14,713 bases of DNA from DATKKK01 sp964354625. GTDB lineage: Archaea; Thermoproteota; Bathyarchaeia; Bathyarchaeales; Bathycorpusculaceae. The DNA lies in NCBI GenBank assembly GCA_964354625.1, contig CAYHAK010000041.1:1-14713 (forward strand), given 5' to 3'. The position numbers were made by a program, and so were the translations under genes. Below, piece after piece: positions 7,215 through 14,441 of the stretch (the first letter of the stretch is position 1; each line of letters opens with the position of its first letter). The notes beneath the pieces are model-generated. The model was not told where the DNA came from. It ran no database searches and was given only the letters and a program-made list of their open reading frames with translations.

Positions 7215-8444
7215 ATGTCAGAGGGCTTCACTTTTCAGCACCTAGAAACCGACGAGGATATCAAAGAAAACCTTGAAATCATGCGCAAGTGCTTCGGACA
7301 GAACGCCGGCGTAGACCTTCTCGTCAAGAAATTCATCCACAACCATCCAAAGATGACACTCAAGAACCACTTCATCATCAAACATCAAGGCAAGACAGTG
7401 GCAACTCTCAATCTGATACCAGTTGACTGGGCAATCGGAGGTGCTCCACTGAAAGTGGCGGAGATGGGCTGCGTTGCCACACTCGAAGAATATTGGCACA
7501 GAGGACTGATGCGGAGACTCATCAACGAATATCACAAGGAAGTTGAGACACAAGGCTACGACTTGTCTGTGATAGAGGGCATACCCCTTTTCTACCGCCA
7601 GTTTGGATATGACTACTCAGTCGCATTGGATGAAGAGACGAGGATACGACTGGAGAAGCTACCAGATCTTGAAGTTCAGCTTGAAATCCGTTCATTCACT
7701 AGCGAAGACATTCCGCCAGCAATGAAGCTTCTCACACAATCCCAGAGCAAGTTCTACGTTCACAGCGTGTGGGACCAGCAGATTTGGAAAATGCAGCAGG
7801 AAACCGGCCTCGCGGGTGAATACAGTTTCGAGGCATACGCCGTTGAAGACGCTGGCAAGATGGTTGCATATTTCAGAATAAGCCGCAAGCCCGAAGAAAA
7901 GGAGCTTATCCTGAGAGAGTCAACTGACACCGACTATCCCGCATCCAAGGCAATTCTCAGCTTCCTAAAAAGAATAGGCAAGGAATCCGGCCTCGCCACT
8001 CTCGTTGCCCGCACAAGTTACTGCGATCCCCTAACAAGGATTCTGGCGGCATTCGGCGCAAAACAAAGTGTCCCACCGTATGCTTGGCAGATAAGAGTCA
8101 CAGACTACGTAGGCCTGCTTCAGAAAATGAAACCATTGCTCGAATCACGCATAGGTGCATCTGAGTATCGTTGCATGACTGAGAGACTTAACCTGAACTT
8201 TCGGCGCTACACGGTCCGGATAGCGATCGAAAACGGCGCCATCGCAGATATCCAGCAGTTGGAGACTGCCGAGCAGCGCATAATAGGCCTCAATCCTCCT
8301 GCTTCTTCTCAGCTTCTGTTTGGGTATCGAAGCCGCGAAGAGCTGGAGGCATGTTACCCAGACTTCAATGTGCGTCCTGAATACAAGCGGCTTGTTGGCC
8401 TTCTCTTTCCTAAACTGTCTTCCTACATCCACGCCGCTTACTGA
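7215..8444 (+). CDS. Eis-like GNAT N-acetyltransferase
   Basis: A 409-aa protein with the three-part layout of the Eis family (COG4552-like): an N-terminal GNAT domain (about 1-150) with VAEMGCVATLEEYWHRGLMR, where HRGLMRRL is the acetyl-CoA pyrophosphate loop, and GIPLFYRQFGYDYS; a second divergent GNAT fold (about 155-295); and a C-terminal SCP2-like region (about 300-405). Eis proteins acetylate amines on drugs or proteins; the substrate here is unknown. The ATG at 7215 has an AGAGG ribosome binding site within about 8 nt. No promoter was found in the 41-nt gap, so it is likely co-transcribed with the CBS gene. The last residues (LSSYIHAAY) look like a natural end. The frame is intact. Confidence 0.83.
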   Translation: MSEGFTFQHLETDEDIKENLEIMRKCFGQNAGVDLLVKKFIHNHPKMTLKNHFIIKHQGKTVATLNLIPVDWAIGGAPLKVAEMGCVATLEEYWHRGLMRRLINEYHKEVETQGYDLSVIEGIPLFYRQFGYDYSVALDEETRIRLEKLPDLEVQLEIRSFTSEDIPPAMKLLTQSQSKFYVHSVWDQQIWKMQQETGLAGEYSFEAYAVEDAGKMVAYFRISRKPEEKELILRESTDTDYPASKAILSFLKRIGKESGLATLVARTSYCDPLTRILAAFGAKQSVPPYAWQIRVTDYVGLLQKMKPLLESRIGASEYRCMTERLNLNFRRYTVRIAIENGAIADIQQLETAEQRIIGLNPPASSQLLFGYRSREELEACYPDFNVRPEYKRLVGLLFPKLSSYIHAAY

Positions 8445-8467
8445 CCTCCTTTTCTGAAAACCTAAAC

Positions 8468-8477
8468 GTTTATTATT
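8468..8477 (+). promoter_or_regulatory. TATA box of the tandem-GNAT gene
   Basis: GTTTATTATT, centred about 26 nt before the ATG at 8499. The predicted transcription start falls on or beside the start codon, so the message is probably leaderless. A short T-run just after the Eis-like stop (8449-8452) may end the upstream transcript. Confidence 0.6.
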
Positions 8478-8498
8478 CATTCGGAGCCACTAGGGCGA

Positions 8499-9431
8499 AT
8501 GATGACTATCCAAGTACGAACCTCTACAGAAGCAGATTTGCCGGACCTTGTCAAGTTGCTTAATGAGGCTTATAGAGAATCTTATGAGTTCAAACCGTTA
8601 AGCGAAGAGTATGTTTGTTCTCGAATCCAAGAAGGAAGACTCGAGATCTTGATTGCCGAAGACGAGGATAGATTTCTTGGCACTGTGACGTATAATGATG
8701 GGCATTGGGGCGAGGAGATACGCTGGCTCGTGGTTCCTAAAGGCGACAACCGAAGGATGATTGAGGACCTTTTAGTCAAAGAAGCCGAAAAACACGTTAA
8801 ACGTGACTTGGTCTTCACACCTGTTGACACTGGAAGCCCAGAGACTGATGCTTGGGTCGAACGTGGGTATAGAGCGGAAGGCGGCCTCTATCATATGATC
8901 GCCATGCTTGACGGTGTTAAGCCTCTTCCAGAAGTGCCAGAAGGTGTGACCATCCGCAGCCTAAGACCTGACGAGGAGAAGGCGTTCGTGGAAGCTGTCA
9001 ACGCTGGTTTCGGTTTTGAACGGGTGAAGCTAGGCGTTATCGAGGACTTGAAAAGTGAGTCTCCTCTTTTCGATGAGGGATGGATTCATGTGGCTGAATT
9101 CTGCAGGATAGTCTCGGTTGTCGTTTCAAGCCCAGACACATACTACAACAGATACTGGGCTGGCAAGCGAGGCTACTTAGGTCCTGCAGCCACACTTCCA
9201 GAGCATCGAAACATAAACCTCGCAGCCATTCTCACACGCCGAGCCATGAATTTCCTATTCGAAAAAGGAATGAACTCTGCCGCCCTGTACACGTCAGAAC
9301 AGAACATCCCTACGCGCGCTCTTCTTCCAAAACTCGGATTCAAGGTCGGCCATCACTGGAAATTCATGCGCAAGAAGCTCGCGCAAAAAGCTAGTGTCAC
9401 CCTACAAGATCGAGAGAACAAAAACTCCTAA
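8499..9431 (+). CDS. Tandem GNAT-family acetyltransferase
   Basis: A 310-aa protein made of two GNAT folds, about residues 3-130 and 148-300. The first opens with the usual IQVRTSTEADLPDLVKLLN helix and has the strand RFLGTVTYND; the second opens with VTIRSLRPDEEKAFVEAVN and ends with the typical NIPTRALLPKLGFKVG. The build resembles mycothiol-synthase-type double GNATs. Both acetyl-CoA loops look weak: VVPKGDNRRMIEDLL and ATLPEHRNINLAAIL lack the usual glycines, so catalysis is uncertain. There are two adjacent ATG codons (8499 and 8502); TATA spacing suggests a leaderless start at or next to them. It is convergent with the response regulator gene, 41 bp away. Substrate unknown. Confidence 0.8.
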   Translation: MMTIQVRTSTEADLPDLVKLLNEAYRESYEFKPLSEEYVCSRIQEGRLEILIAEDEDRFLGTVTYNDGHWGEEIRWLVVPKGDNRRMIEDLLVKEAEKHVKRDLVFTPVDTGSPETDAWVERGYRAEGGLYHMIAMLDGVKPLPEVPEGVTIRSLRPDEEKAFVEAVNAGFGFERVKLGVIEDLKSESPLFDEGWIHVAEFCRIVSVVVSSPDTYYNRYWAGKRGYLGPAATLPEHRNINLAAILTRRAMNFLFEKGMNSAALYTSEQNIPTRALLPKLGFKVGHHWKFMRKKLAQKASVTLQDRENKNS

Positions 9432-9472
9432 TGGGTGAGAGTGTTCTTGGATATGTTGAAAATGAGGGGTGT

Positions 9473-9943
9473 TTAGAACTTGCTCTTCCAAGTCATTTTG
9501 TTGACATCTAGCTCCCTGATCCTTGTTTCGATGAAGTCTGCCACCATGTCTTGGTTGAATTTCTTTTCATTCTCCTGTTTCATCAGTTGTTCTTGAATGA
9601 CCTTGAGAACCTTGTCCACGTCGAAAGGCTTCATTATGTAGGCGTCTGCTCCGCCGTTCACAGCTTGGACGGCGTTTTGCAGCGTCGGATAGCCCGTGAT
9701 TATTATCTTGCGTATCTTCGGCGACGTCGGTCTGAATTTCCTGAGAAGCTCTATGCCTTCGATGTCTGGGAGTCGAACATCTATCAAGGCCACGTTGTAG
9801 AACTGCTCCTTAGTCTTCTTCAAAGCCTCCTTTCCAGTGCCGACTGACTCAACAGTGTAACCTTCGTCTGCAAGGATTGCCACGAGTACTTTTCTTACGT
9901 TTTCGTCGTCGTCAATAACGATGATTCTGGTGTTTTCACCCAT
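9473..9943 (-). CDS. Response regulator, receiver domain only
   Basis: A 156-aa CheY-like receiver. All key residues are present: acidic D12 and D13 (VIDDDENVRKVL), phospho-acceptor D55 (ALIDVRLPD), T83 (IIITGYP) and K105 (IMKPF). After the receiver (about residues 5-122) there is only a ~34-residue charged helical tail with no DNA-binding domain, so output is probably through protein contacts. The ATG at 9943 is firm: GGAGGTGAGG (9948-9957) lies 4 nt before it. The gene starts 49 bp inside the end of the histidine kinase gene in another frame, so the two are co-transcribed and very likely form a cognate pair. Confidence 0.93.
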   Translation of the reverse strand: MGENTRIIVIDDDENVRKVLVAILADEGYTVESVGTGKEALKKTKEQFYNVALIDVRLPDIEGIELLRKFRPTSPKIRKIIITGYPTLQNAVQAVNGGADAYIMKPFDVDKVLKVIQEQLMKQENEKKFNQDMVADFIETRIRELDVNKMTWKSKF

Positions 9944-12726
9944 AATTCCTCACCTCCGTCAATTGCTTTCGCTTCGATTGGGAGAGTAACCATGAACGTC
10001 GTTCCCTTCCCGCGGACACTTGTCGCGCTAATTGATCCGCCGTGAGCCTCAACGACGCGTTTGCATATTGGCAGACCGAAACCCATTCCTTTTGCCTTCG
10101 TCGTGAAAAGAGGTGTCCAAAGTTTCGAAATAGTCTCTTTTGACATGCCTGTTCCCGTGTCGGAAAGCACAAACTCCACTGAACCATCTAGTCTCTCACA
10201 CTTTATCATCAGTTTTCCACCGTCAGGCATGGCTTCGACGGCATTCTTGATGACGTTAACGAAGCACCGCTTTATCTTCTCGACATCAGTTTTCATTCTA
10301 GGCCTGCTTTCCACCATGTTGACCAGTCTAATGCTCTTTGGAATTCTGACAAGGCGCAAAGCTTCCGTTATGATCAATTTCGGCGAGGTCTCAACCAGAT
10401 CCAGCTTGATTTCTCTCGAGTAGTCCAGAAGGTCGTTGATTATCTTGTTTGAGTAGGCGATGTTCTTCTCCACAAGCTCAAGCATCTCGCGAATCTTGCT
10501 ATCCGTCTGTGAATTGGGTCGTTTCTTGATGTAGTACGTTGCGCCTGCTATGCTAGTTAGTGGGTTGCGCAGGTCATGACCCACCATTCCTGCCAACTCG
10601 CCTATCACTGCCAGCCTCTGAGCTCTAAGCAGCTGCTCCTGAGAAATCCTCAACTCACGGGTTCTTTCATCCACCTTCTGCTCAAGCTGCTCTCGTGCCT
10701 CACGCAAGTTCTCAATCAGTTGAGCATTCTCAATTATCATTGCAGCCTGATGCACAAAAAGCTCCAAAGGAACAAGGGATTCCCTTGAAGGCTTACAACC
10801 ATCAGCCGGATCATCCATGCAAAGTATGCCCAGAGTTCTTCCCTCCGGAGTGCGGAGAGGGACGTAGACCGTATCGTGGGGGTGCCATCCAGCGGTCTTC
10901 TCCGCTGAGAGTCTGCTGGGAACTCCTGTGCGTGTTTTGGCGTTCTCGGACGAAACGCCAGAAGGAACGCCGTGAACGTTCTCTCGAACCCACGGATCAC
11001 TCCAAGGCATGTAGTAGAATTCTCCTATCTTGTACCGCTCGAATTTCGGGCCAAGTCGTTCACGCCACACAGGTCCTGGGGCCGTTCTTCTCGCCAACAG
11101 CTTGGTTTCTTCCTTTGAAAGGCCAACCGTGACTATGTCGATCCCCTCAAGGCTTTCGTCTCTGAGCGAGACCACGACTCTCCTCCAGCCGAATTTTCCA
11201 ACGGCAGTTGCAATTGCCTCCAGCTTCTGGTGCATGTTTCTGGCATGAATGATCGCCGTTGCGTTTTTCATCAGGCACTCCAATCTGTTTGACAGTGTTC
11301 TGAGCTGATATTGTCTTCTCAAATTGCCCATGGCCGTCGCTGCATGTGAGGCCAGTATCTCGAGGAGCTCTCTGTCACTCCTGCCAAACGCTCTGAGTCT
11401 CTCGCTTTCAACGTTCAAGACGCCCAGAACGGTCTTACCATTCTTTATTGGAACTGCGAGCTCGGACAGCATTCCAGGCCTGCCGGGGATGTAAGCTCGT
11501 TCTCTTCTTATATCCGGAACGAAGACAGGTCTGCCTGTTACTGCAACCCTAAGAGACACGCCTTTGTTTGCATCCAGAGGCAGGACAACATTCAGTTTCT
11601 TCGGATATCCACGGTGAGCCACAAGCCGCAACTCTCTCTCCTCTACCGTGAAGAAAGTGGCGAATTCAAAACCCAACGTTTTCTCCATAGCGTCCAAAGT
11701 TAGAGCGTAAATCTCGCTTAGATTCTGAGCCATGTTTAGCTTCTTGCCATACTCGTTCAATGCTGAGAGTCTTTCCCGCCTGTTCAAGTTGGTTATGGCC
11801 GTTGCAGTGTGCGAAGCCAAGATCTCAAGCAGTTTCTTGTCTTCTTGGGCGAAGGCCGCAACCCTTTGGCTCTCAATGTTGAGGACGCCTATGATCTTTT
11901 TATCCTCTTTGATCGGCGTTGCGAATTCAGAAAGCATGCCTGGTCTGCCGAGAACGTACGTTTTCTCCTTTCTCAGGTCCTGCGCGCAAACAGACTTGCC
12001 AGTGTTTGCTGCCCTCACTGTGACACCTTTTTGTCCATCTAAGGACAACCTGAGCGACAGGTCTTTGGAGTATCCACGGTTGCACATTAGGCGCAATGTC
12101 TTTCCTTCTATTTTCAGAATGGATGCATATTCAAAACCCAATGTTTTTTCCATAGCCTGTAACGTTACATCGTATATCTTCTCAAGGCTCTTCGCCATGT
12201 TCAGGCTTTGGCCGTACGTATTGAGGGCCGAGAGGCTGTCCTCGAAATGCTTCCTCTCCTTTTCCATATTCAGTCGTTCAGTGATATCGCGCGCGCGCAA
12301 TCTTCTTTCAGACTGTCTGAGGGCCTTTTCGGTTGCCTTCTGGTCGGTGATGTCTATGGCCATGCCGTATCGTACGTATCTGCCTCCGGGCCATTTGATG
12401 GCCTTCGATATCCCCCTGTACCATCGTTTGTTCCAGACGTTCTGGTGCTCCCAGATGTAAGTTTTCCCAAGGTTCTTTCCGAAAATCTGTCTGTTAGTGC
12501 AGGAAAGGCAGGGTCTGTCAATGTCCAGAAAAACCTTGTGGCATTTCCGTCCCACTATTTCGTCGCCGAATTGCTCCCTAGTCTTTTTGTTGGCGAATAG
12601 TATCTCGTGTGTTCTTGGATCCGAGACGTAGATGACTTCATTGACTCCGTCACTCAACGCGCGCAGTCTGTCGACTGTGTGTTTAACGTGTGTTTCATCT
12701 TTGATGTTGGCGTTCTCGTTCTTCAT
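9895..12726 (-). CDS. Soluble PAS-GAF-GAF-GAF sensor histidine kinase
   Basis: A 943-aa kinase without membrane segments or signal peptide, so it should sense cytoplasmic signals. Order: PAS at about 26-128 with a cysteine cluster C62, C73, C76 (GRKCHKVF and PCLSC); GAF1 about 162-316; GAF2 about 317-471, a close duplicate of GAF1 (both carry LGRPGMLSE- or PGRPGMLSE-type blocks); GAF3 about 476-676 with an inserted loop; a coiled coil; a DHp domain with phospho-acceptor H717 (MVGHDLRNPLTS); and an ATPase domain with N-box (VIKNAVEAMP), DTGTGM and GFGLPICKRVVEAHGG. The ATG at 12726 overlaps the upstream stop as ATGA; an upstream in-frame start at 12798 lies within the neighbour and is not family-like. 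A second DITE motif at 147-150 has no PAS core before it (see findings). Confidence 0.92.
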   Translation of the reverse strand: MKNENANIKDETHVKHTVDRLRALSDGVNEVIYVSDPRTHEILFANKKTREQFGDEIVGRKCHKVFLDIDRPCLSCTNRQIFGKNLGKTYIWEHQNVWNKRWYRGISKAIKWPGGRYVRYGMAIDITDQKATEKALRQSERRLRARDITERLNMEKERKHFEDSLSALNTYGQSLNMAKSLEKIYDVTLQAMEKTLGFEYASILKIEGKTLRLMCNRGYSKDLSLRLSLDGQKGVTVRAANTGKSVCAQDLRKEKTYVLGRPGMLSEFATPIKEDKKIIGVLNIESQRVAAFAQEDKKLLEILASHTATAITNLNRRERLSALNEYGKKLNMAQNLSEIYALTLDAMEKTLGFEFATFFTVEERELRLVAHRGYPKKLNVVLPLDANKGVSLRVAVTGRPVFVPDIRRERAYIPGRPGMLSELAVPIKNGKTVLGVLNVESERLRAFGRSDRELLEILASHAATAMGNLRRQYQLRTLSNRLECLMKNATAIIHARNMHQKLEAIATAVGKFGWRRVVVSLRDESLEGIDIVTVGLSKEETKLLARRTAPGPVWRERLGPKFERYKIGEFYYMPWSDPWVRENVHGVPSGVSSENAKTRTGVPSRLSAEKTAGWHPHDTVYVPLRTPEGRTLGILCMDDPADGCKPSRESLVPLELFVHQAAMIIENAQLIENLREAREQLEQKVDERTRELRISQEQLLRAQRLAVIGELAGMVGHDLRNPLTSIAGATYYIKKRPNSQTDSKIREMLELVEKNIAYSNKIINDLLDYSREIKLDLVETSPKLIITEALRLVRIPKSIRLVNMVESRPRMKTDVEKIKRCFVNVIKNAVEAMPDGGKLMIKCERLDGSVEFVLSDTGTGMSKETISKLWTPLFTTKAKGMGFGLPICKRVVEAHGGSISATSVRGKGTTFMVTLPIEAKAIDGGEELWVKTPESSLLTTTKT
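9948..9957 (-). promoter_or_regulatory. Strong ribosome binding site of the response regulator
   Basis: The minus strand reads GGAGGTGAGG, 4 nt before the ATG at 9943. It is the best Shine-Dalgarno match in the window and lies inside the kinase coding region, suggesting independent strong translation of the regulator from the shared message. Confidence 0.75.
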
Positions 12727-13055
12727 TGTGCAGTGGTTTCTCCTTCTGTTGGGACGTGTTTTTTCAGGGTGTCGATGCATTCTGAGAGATTCGTGCATTC
12801 TGTTCCTTCGAACGTTAGGCCTAGTTCCTCGTGGAGGCGTCTGGCTATGAGTTCCTCAAGATAGGAAGCTCCGGGGCCGAAGATGCCTTCTAGAGCCTCT
12901 GAGAACTCCGTTAGGTTTGCTGGGATGCTTTCTCTCTTGATTTTGAACGAGGCTTCCAGGTGGAAGAATATGGCTTGTCTGGACGAGTCGCCCAATGAGG
13001 ATAGGCTTTCGTCAACTGCCGCTAGGACTAGTTTGCTGAAGCTGTTTGAAGGCAA
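12723..13055 (-). CDS. Small conserved protein, paralog of the 13188-13517 gene
   Basis: A 110-aa soluble, mostly helical protein of unknown function. It shares a clear pattern with the upstream 109-aa protein: V-D-x-x-L-x-S-L-G, then RQAIFFHLEASFKIKRESIP, IFGPGASYLEELI and RRLHEELG. Similar ~100-aa archaeal proteins exist, but I cannot name the family with certainty. The TTG at 13055 is preferred over an in-frame TTG at 13088 because GAGGG lies just before it, the start then aligns with the paralog, and a TATA-like box (13108-13113) predicts a transcript start near 13084. Its stop overlaps the histidine kinase ATG as ATGA, implying coupled translation and a role with the kinase, perhaps as an accessory regulator. 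The C-terminal 30 residues differ from the paralog. Confidence 0.75.
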   Translation of the reverse strand: MPSNSFSKLVLAAVDESLSSLGDSSRQAIFFHLEASFKIKRESIPANLTEFSEALEGIFGPGASYLEELIARRLHEELGLTFEGTECTNLSECIDTLKKHVPTEGETTAQ

Positions 13056-13107
13056 GGCGTTCCCTCGGTAGAGTATGTAAACTTGCAATGAAACTTGGCG
13101 GAGCCTT

Positions 13108-13113
13108 GATAAA
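13108..13113 (-). promoter_or_regulatory. TATA-like box before the second small paralog
   Basis: The minus strand reads GATTTATCAAGG. A transcript start near 13084 would leave about 28 nt before the TTG at 13055, including the GAGGG ribosome binding site. This suggests the kinase operon may have its own promoter separate from that of the first paralog. The match is moderate. Confidence 0.45.
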
Positions 13114-13187
13114 TCATTTGTGAACTCCGAATCTAAATCACAGAACCTTACGCGTAGAGGCTGCAGTCGCCTAGAGGCCTTGCGGTC

Positions 13188-13517
13188 CTAGTTTGCTTCC
13201 TTTTTCAAAAACGTACGTTTGGCAGCTGCCACGTACGCGACGAAAACAAGCTCCTTGCTTTCGTTCCACTCGAGCGGCTGCCCCACTTTTTCGTGCAGTT
13301 TCTTCATTATCAGGATTTCTATGAATTTGGCTCCAGGGCCGAAGATTTTCTCAAGGCCTTTCTCGAAGTTGTCTAGTTGTTGTGGGATTTCTCTTTTCTC
13401 GACTTTGAACTTTTTTTCGAGGTGGAAGTAGATGGCTTGTCTGGCTGACTCTCCGAGCGAGGCTAGTGCGTCGTCGACTGACTTGAGCAGTATTTCGTCG
13501 AAAGCTTTCTCCGCCAA
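13188..13517 (-). CDS. Small conserved protein upstream of the kinase operon
   Basis: A 109-aa charged, helical, cytoplasmic protein of unknown function. It carries the same blocks as its neighbour: SVDDALASLGESARQAIYFH, then KKFKVEKREIP, IFGPGAKFIEILI and KKLHEKVG; its tail ends FVAYVAAAKRTFLKKE. No catalytic motif or metal site is evident. The start is a TTG at 13517 (MAEKAFDEIL) with GAGG 9 nt upstream inside a possible hairpin (13524-13552). A TATA box lies at 13578-13585. A gap of 130 bp separates it from the second paralog. Position beside a two-component system, and duplication, suggest a signalling role, but this is inference. Confidence 0.78.
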   Translation of the reverse strand: MAEKAFDEILLKSVDDALASLGESARQAIYFHLEKKFKVEKREIPQQLDNFEKGLEKIFGPGAKFIEILIMKKLHEKVGQPLEWNESKELVFVAYVAAAKRTFLKKEAN

Positions 13518-13523
13518 CTCCTG

Positions 13524-13552
13524 ATTCCTCTAGAGAGCATCTTTCTAGGAAT
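13524..13552 (-). promoter_or_regulatory. Leader inverted repeat covering the ribosome binding site
   Basis: On the minus strand ATTCCTAG (13545-13552) can pair with CTAGAGGAAT (13524-13533), eight base pairs with a 2-nt bulge and an 11-nt loop. The 3' arm contains the GAGG that serves the TTG start at 13517, so folding would hide the ribosome binding site. The predicted transcript start (about 13556) places the hairpin at the very 5' end of the message. Confidence 0.4.
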
Positions 13553-13577
13553 AGAGGAGTATTATGGGGCTTATGGA

Positions 13578-13585
13578 TTTTTAAA
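13578..13585 (-). promoter_or_regulatory. TATA box of the first small paralog
   Basis: The minus strand reads GCTTTAAAAATCC, a good archaeal TATA box. A transcript start near 13556 gives a leader of about 39 nt. From here to the pseudogene end at 13851 (about 265 bp) I see no gene, only the CG motif at 13642. Confidence 0.55.
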
Positions 13586-13641
13586 GCTAATCCTTGTTCT
13601 CGGCGAGTCAGAAGCTCAGGTCTGATTCTTTGGCTGCGTTT

Positions 13642-13652
13642 TAGCGCGCGCG
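13642..13652 (+). repeat. TAGCGCGCGCG motif copy
   Basis: An exact plus-strand copy of the alternating-CG motif (context TTTTAGCGCGCGCGTGG), preceded by T-rich sequence as at 3657. It lies in the gap between the promoter of the first small paralog and the MFS-tail remnant. Confidence 0.55.
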
Positions 13653-13850
13653 TGGTTATCTTCGAACTATGTTCAAAGACCTGCCTGATCCAGATATTCG
13701 GATTCGGGAAGATGAAGACTCAGTTTCGTTTGAGGCATGAATCCCCTTTGGCCAACGCGGCCGCTCTACAACACCGTATTCGTCATTATCCAGTCTTGAA
13801 GCTAGTTGAGAACTCATTCGTGCTCTGCAGTGGCGCCCGCGCGCGGTGGG

Positions 13851-14104
13851 CTAAGTGGCTGTCGAGGGTTCCGTCAGAGGCTTCTGGGCGTCGTGGTCGG
13901 CATGACAGTTTCGACGTCGCGCACGGCGGGGATGGCGTAGACTCCGAGGCTGAGAATTGCACCGAATATTCCGGCCATGATGAATATGAGGGCCATTCCT
14001 GCACTTGGTCCCGCGCCCACCAGACACCCGAAAGGCGCCGTGAGTGGGCTTCCCATTCTCAACGCGTGCGCTGGTGGTTTCCCTTGGCTGTCGAACGTTG
14101 TTGG
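13851..14104 (-). pseudogene. C-terminal remnant of an MFS (DHA3-type) transporter
   Basis: About 80 codons resembling the last extracellular loop and helix 12 of macrolide-efflux-like MFS proteins: a loop with LTAPFGCLVGAGPSAG, a hydrophobic helix MALIFIMAGIFGAILSLG, then YAIPAVRDVETVMP. In that family the tail commonly runs VExELPDHD; here DHDAQKPL follows in another frame ending at the TAG at 13851-13853, so a one-base loss lies near 13900. In the uncorrected frame translation stops at 13874. The fragment is fused, in frame, to the MscL-like piece on its 5' side; the rest of the transporter is absent. The intact MFS gene at 4197 is a different type. Identification is from memory of the family and moderately sure. 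Confidence 0.6.
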
Positions 14105-14388
14105 GGGGATTCCAAAACTGAGGGTGGCCAGGTTTCCAATGCCAGCTCCAGATAGTGCCAGCCCTATTATCGGCAGAACCAAGTCTTTGACGAGTGCTTG
14201 CACGAGTGCGCCTAGATAGACACCCATGATGAAAGCTACAGCAAGACCATGACTCTGTATTTGGACAGGAAATCAATGAACTCTTTCCAAAGGCCCTTCG
14301 GCGGTGGAGGTGCTGCTGGTGCTGGCTTGGGTTCCAGAAGCTGTCGTATCTGTTTCAGTTCCTCTAGCATTTCATCATCTTTCGCCAA
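14105..14388 (-). pseudogene. Truncated, frameshifted MscL-like mechanosensitive channel
   Basis: The N-terminal half of an MscL-family channel: a cytoplasmic helix (MLEELKQIRQLLEP), a proline/alanine linker, then WKEFIDFLSKYRVM and, in the next frame, FIMGVYLGALVQALVKDLVLP, which line up with KEFREFAMRGNVVDLAVG and SSLVADIIMPPLG of bacterial MscL. The frame breaks at 14247-14248: adding one G restores MGLAVAF across the gap, so a GGG run has lost a base. Helix 2 of MscL is missing; sequence switches to an MFS tail near the six-G run at 14103-14108. The TTG at 14388 is preferred as start because GGTG lies 5 nt before it and the TATA box at 14423-14430 makes the ATG at 14418 too close to be transcribed. 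Confidence 0.7.
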
Positions 14389-14422
14389 AACGACACCTGA
14401 TACCAGTTGTCGGTGCATGCAG

Positions 14423-14430
14423 TTTATAAG
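14423..14430 (-). promoter_or_regulatory. TATA box of the MscL-like gene
   Basis: The minus strand reads CTTATAAA, a near-perfect archaeal TATA box. It predicts a transcript start near 14400, 12 nt before the TTG at 14388. The promoter remains intact although the gene is broken. Confidence 0.65.
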
Positions 14431-14441
14431 ATTTGTCGTCT

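Noticed and set aside
13669..13740. A 23-codon acidic plus-strand frame (MFKDLPDPDIRIREDED...)
   Set aside because: Compositionally protein-like, but too short, with no TATA box or ribosome binding site and no recognised relatives. It could be a fragment of a lost gene.
13652..14155. A 167-aa plus-strand open frame across the MscL/MFS remnant
   Set aside because: It lies opposite recognisable transporter sequence, is rich in R/S/W/E without family motifs, and its length is explained by the GC-rich opposite strand.
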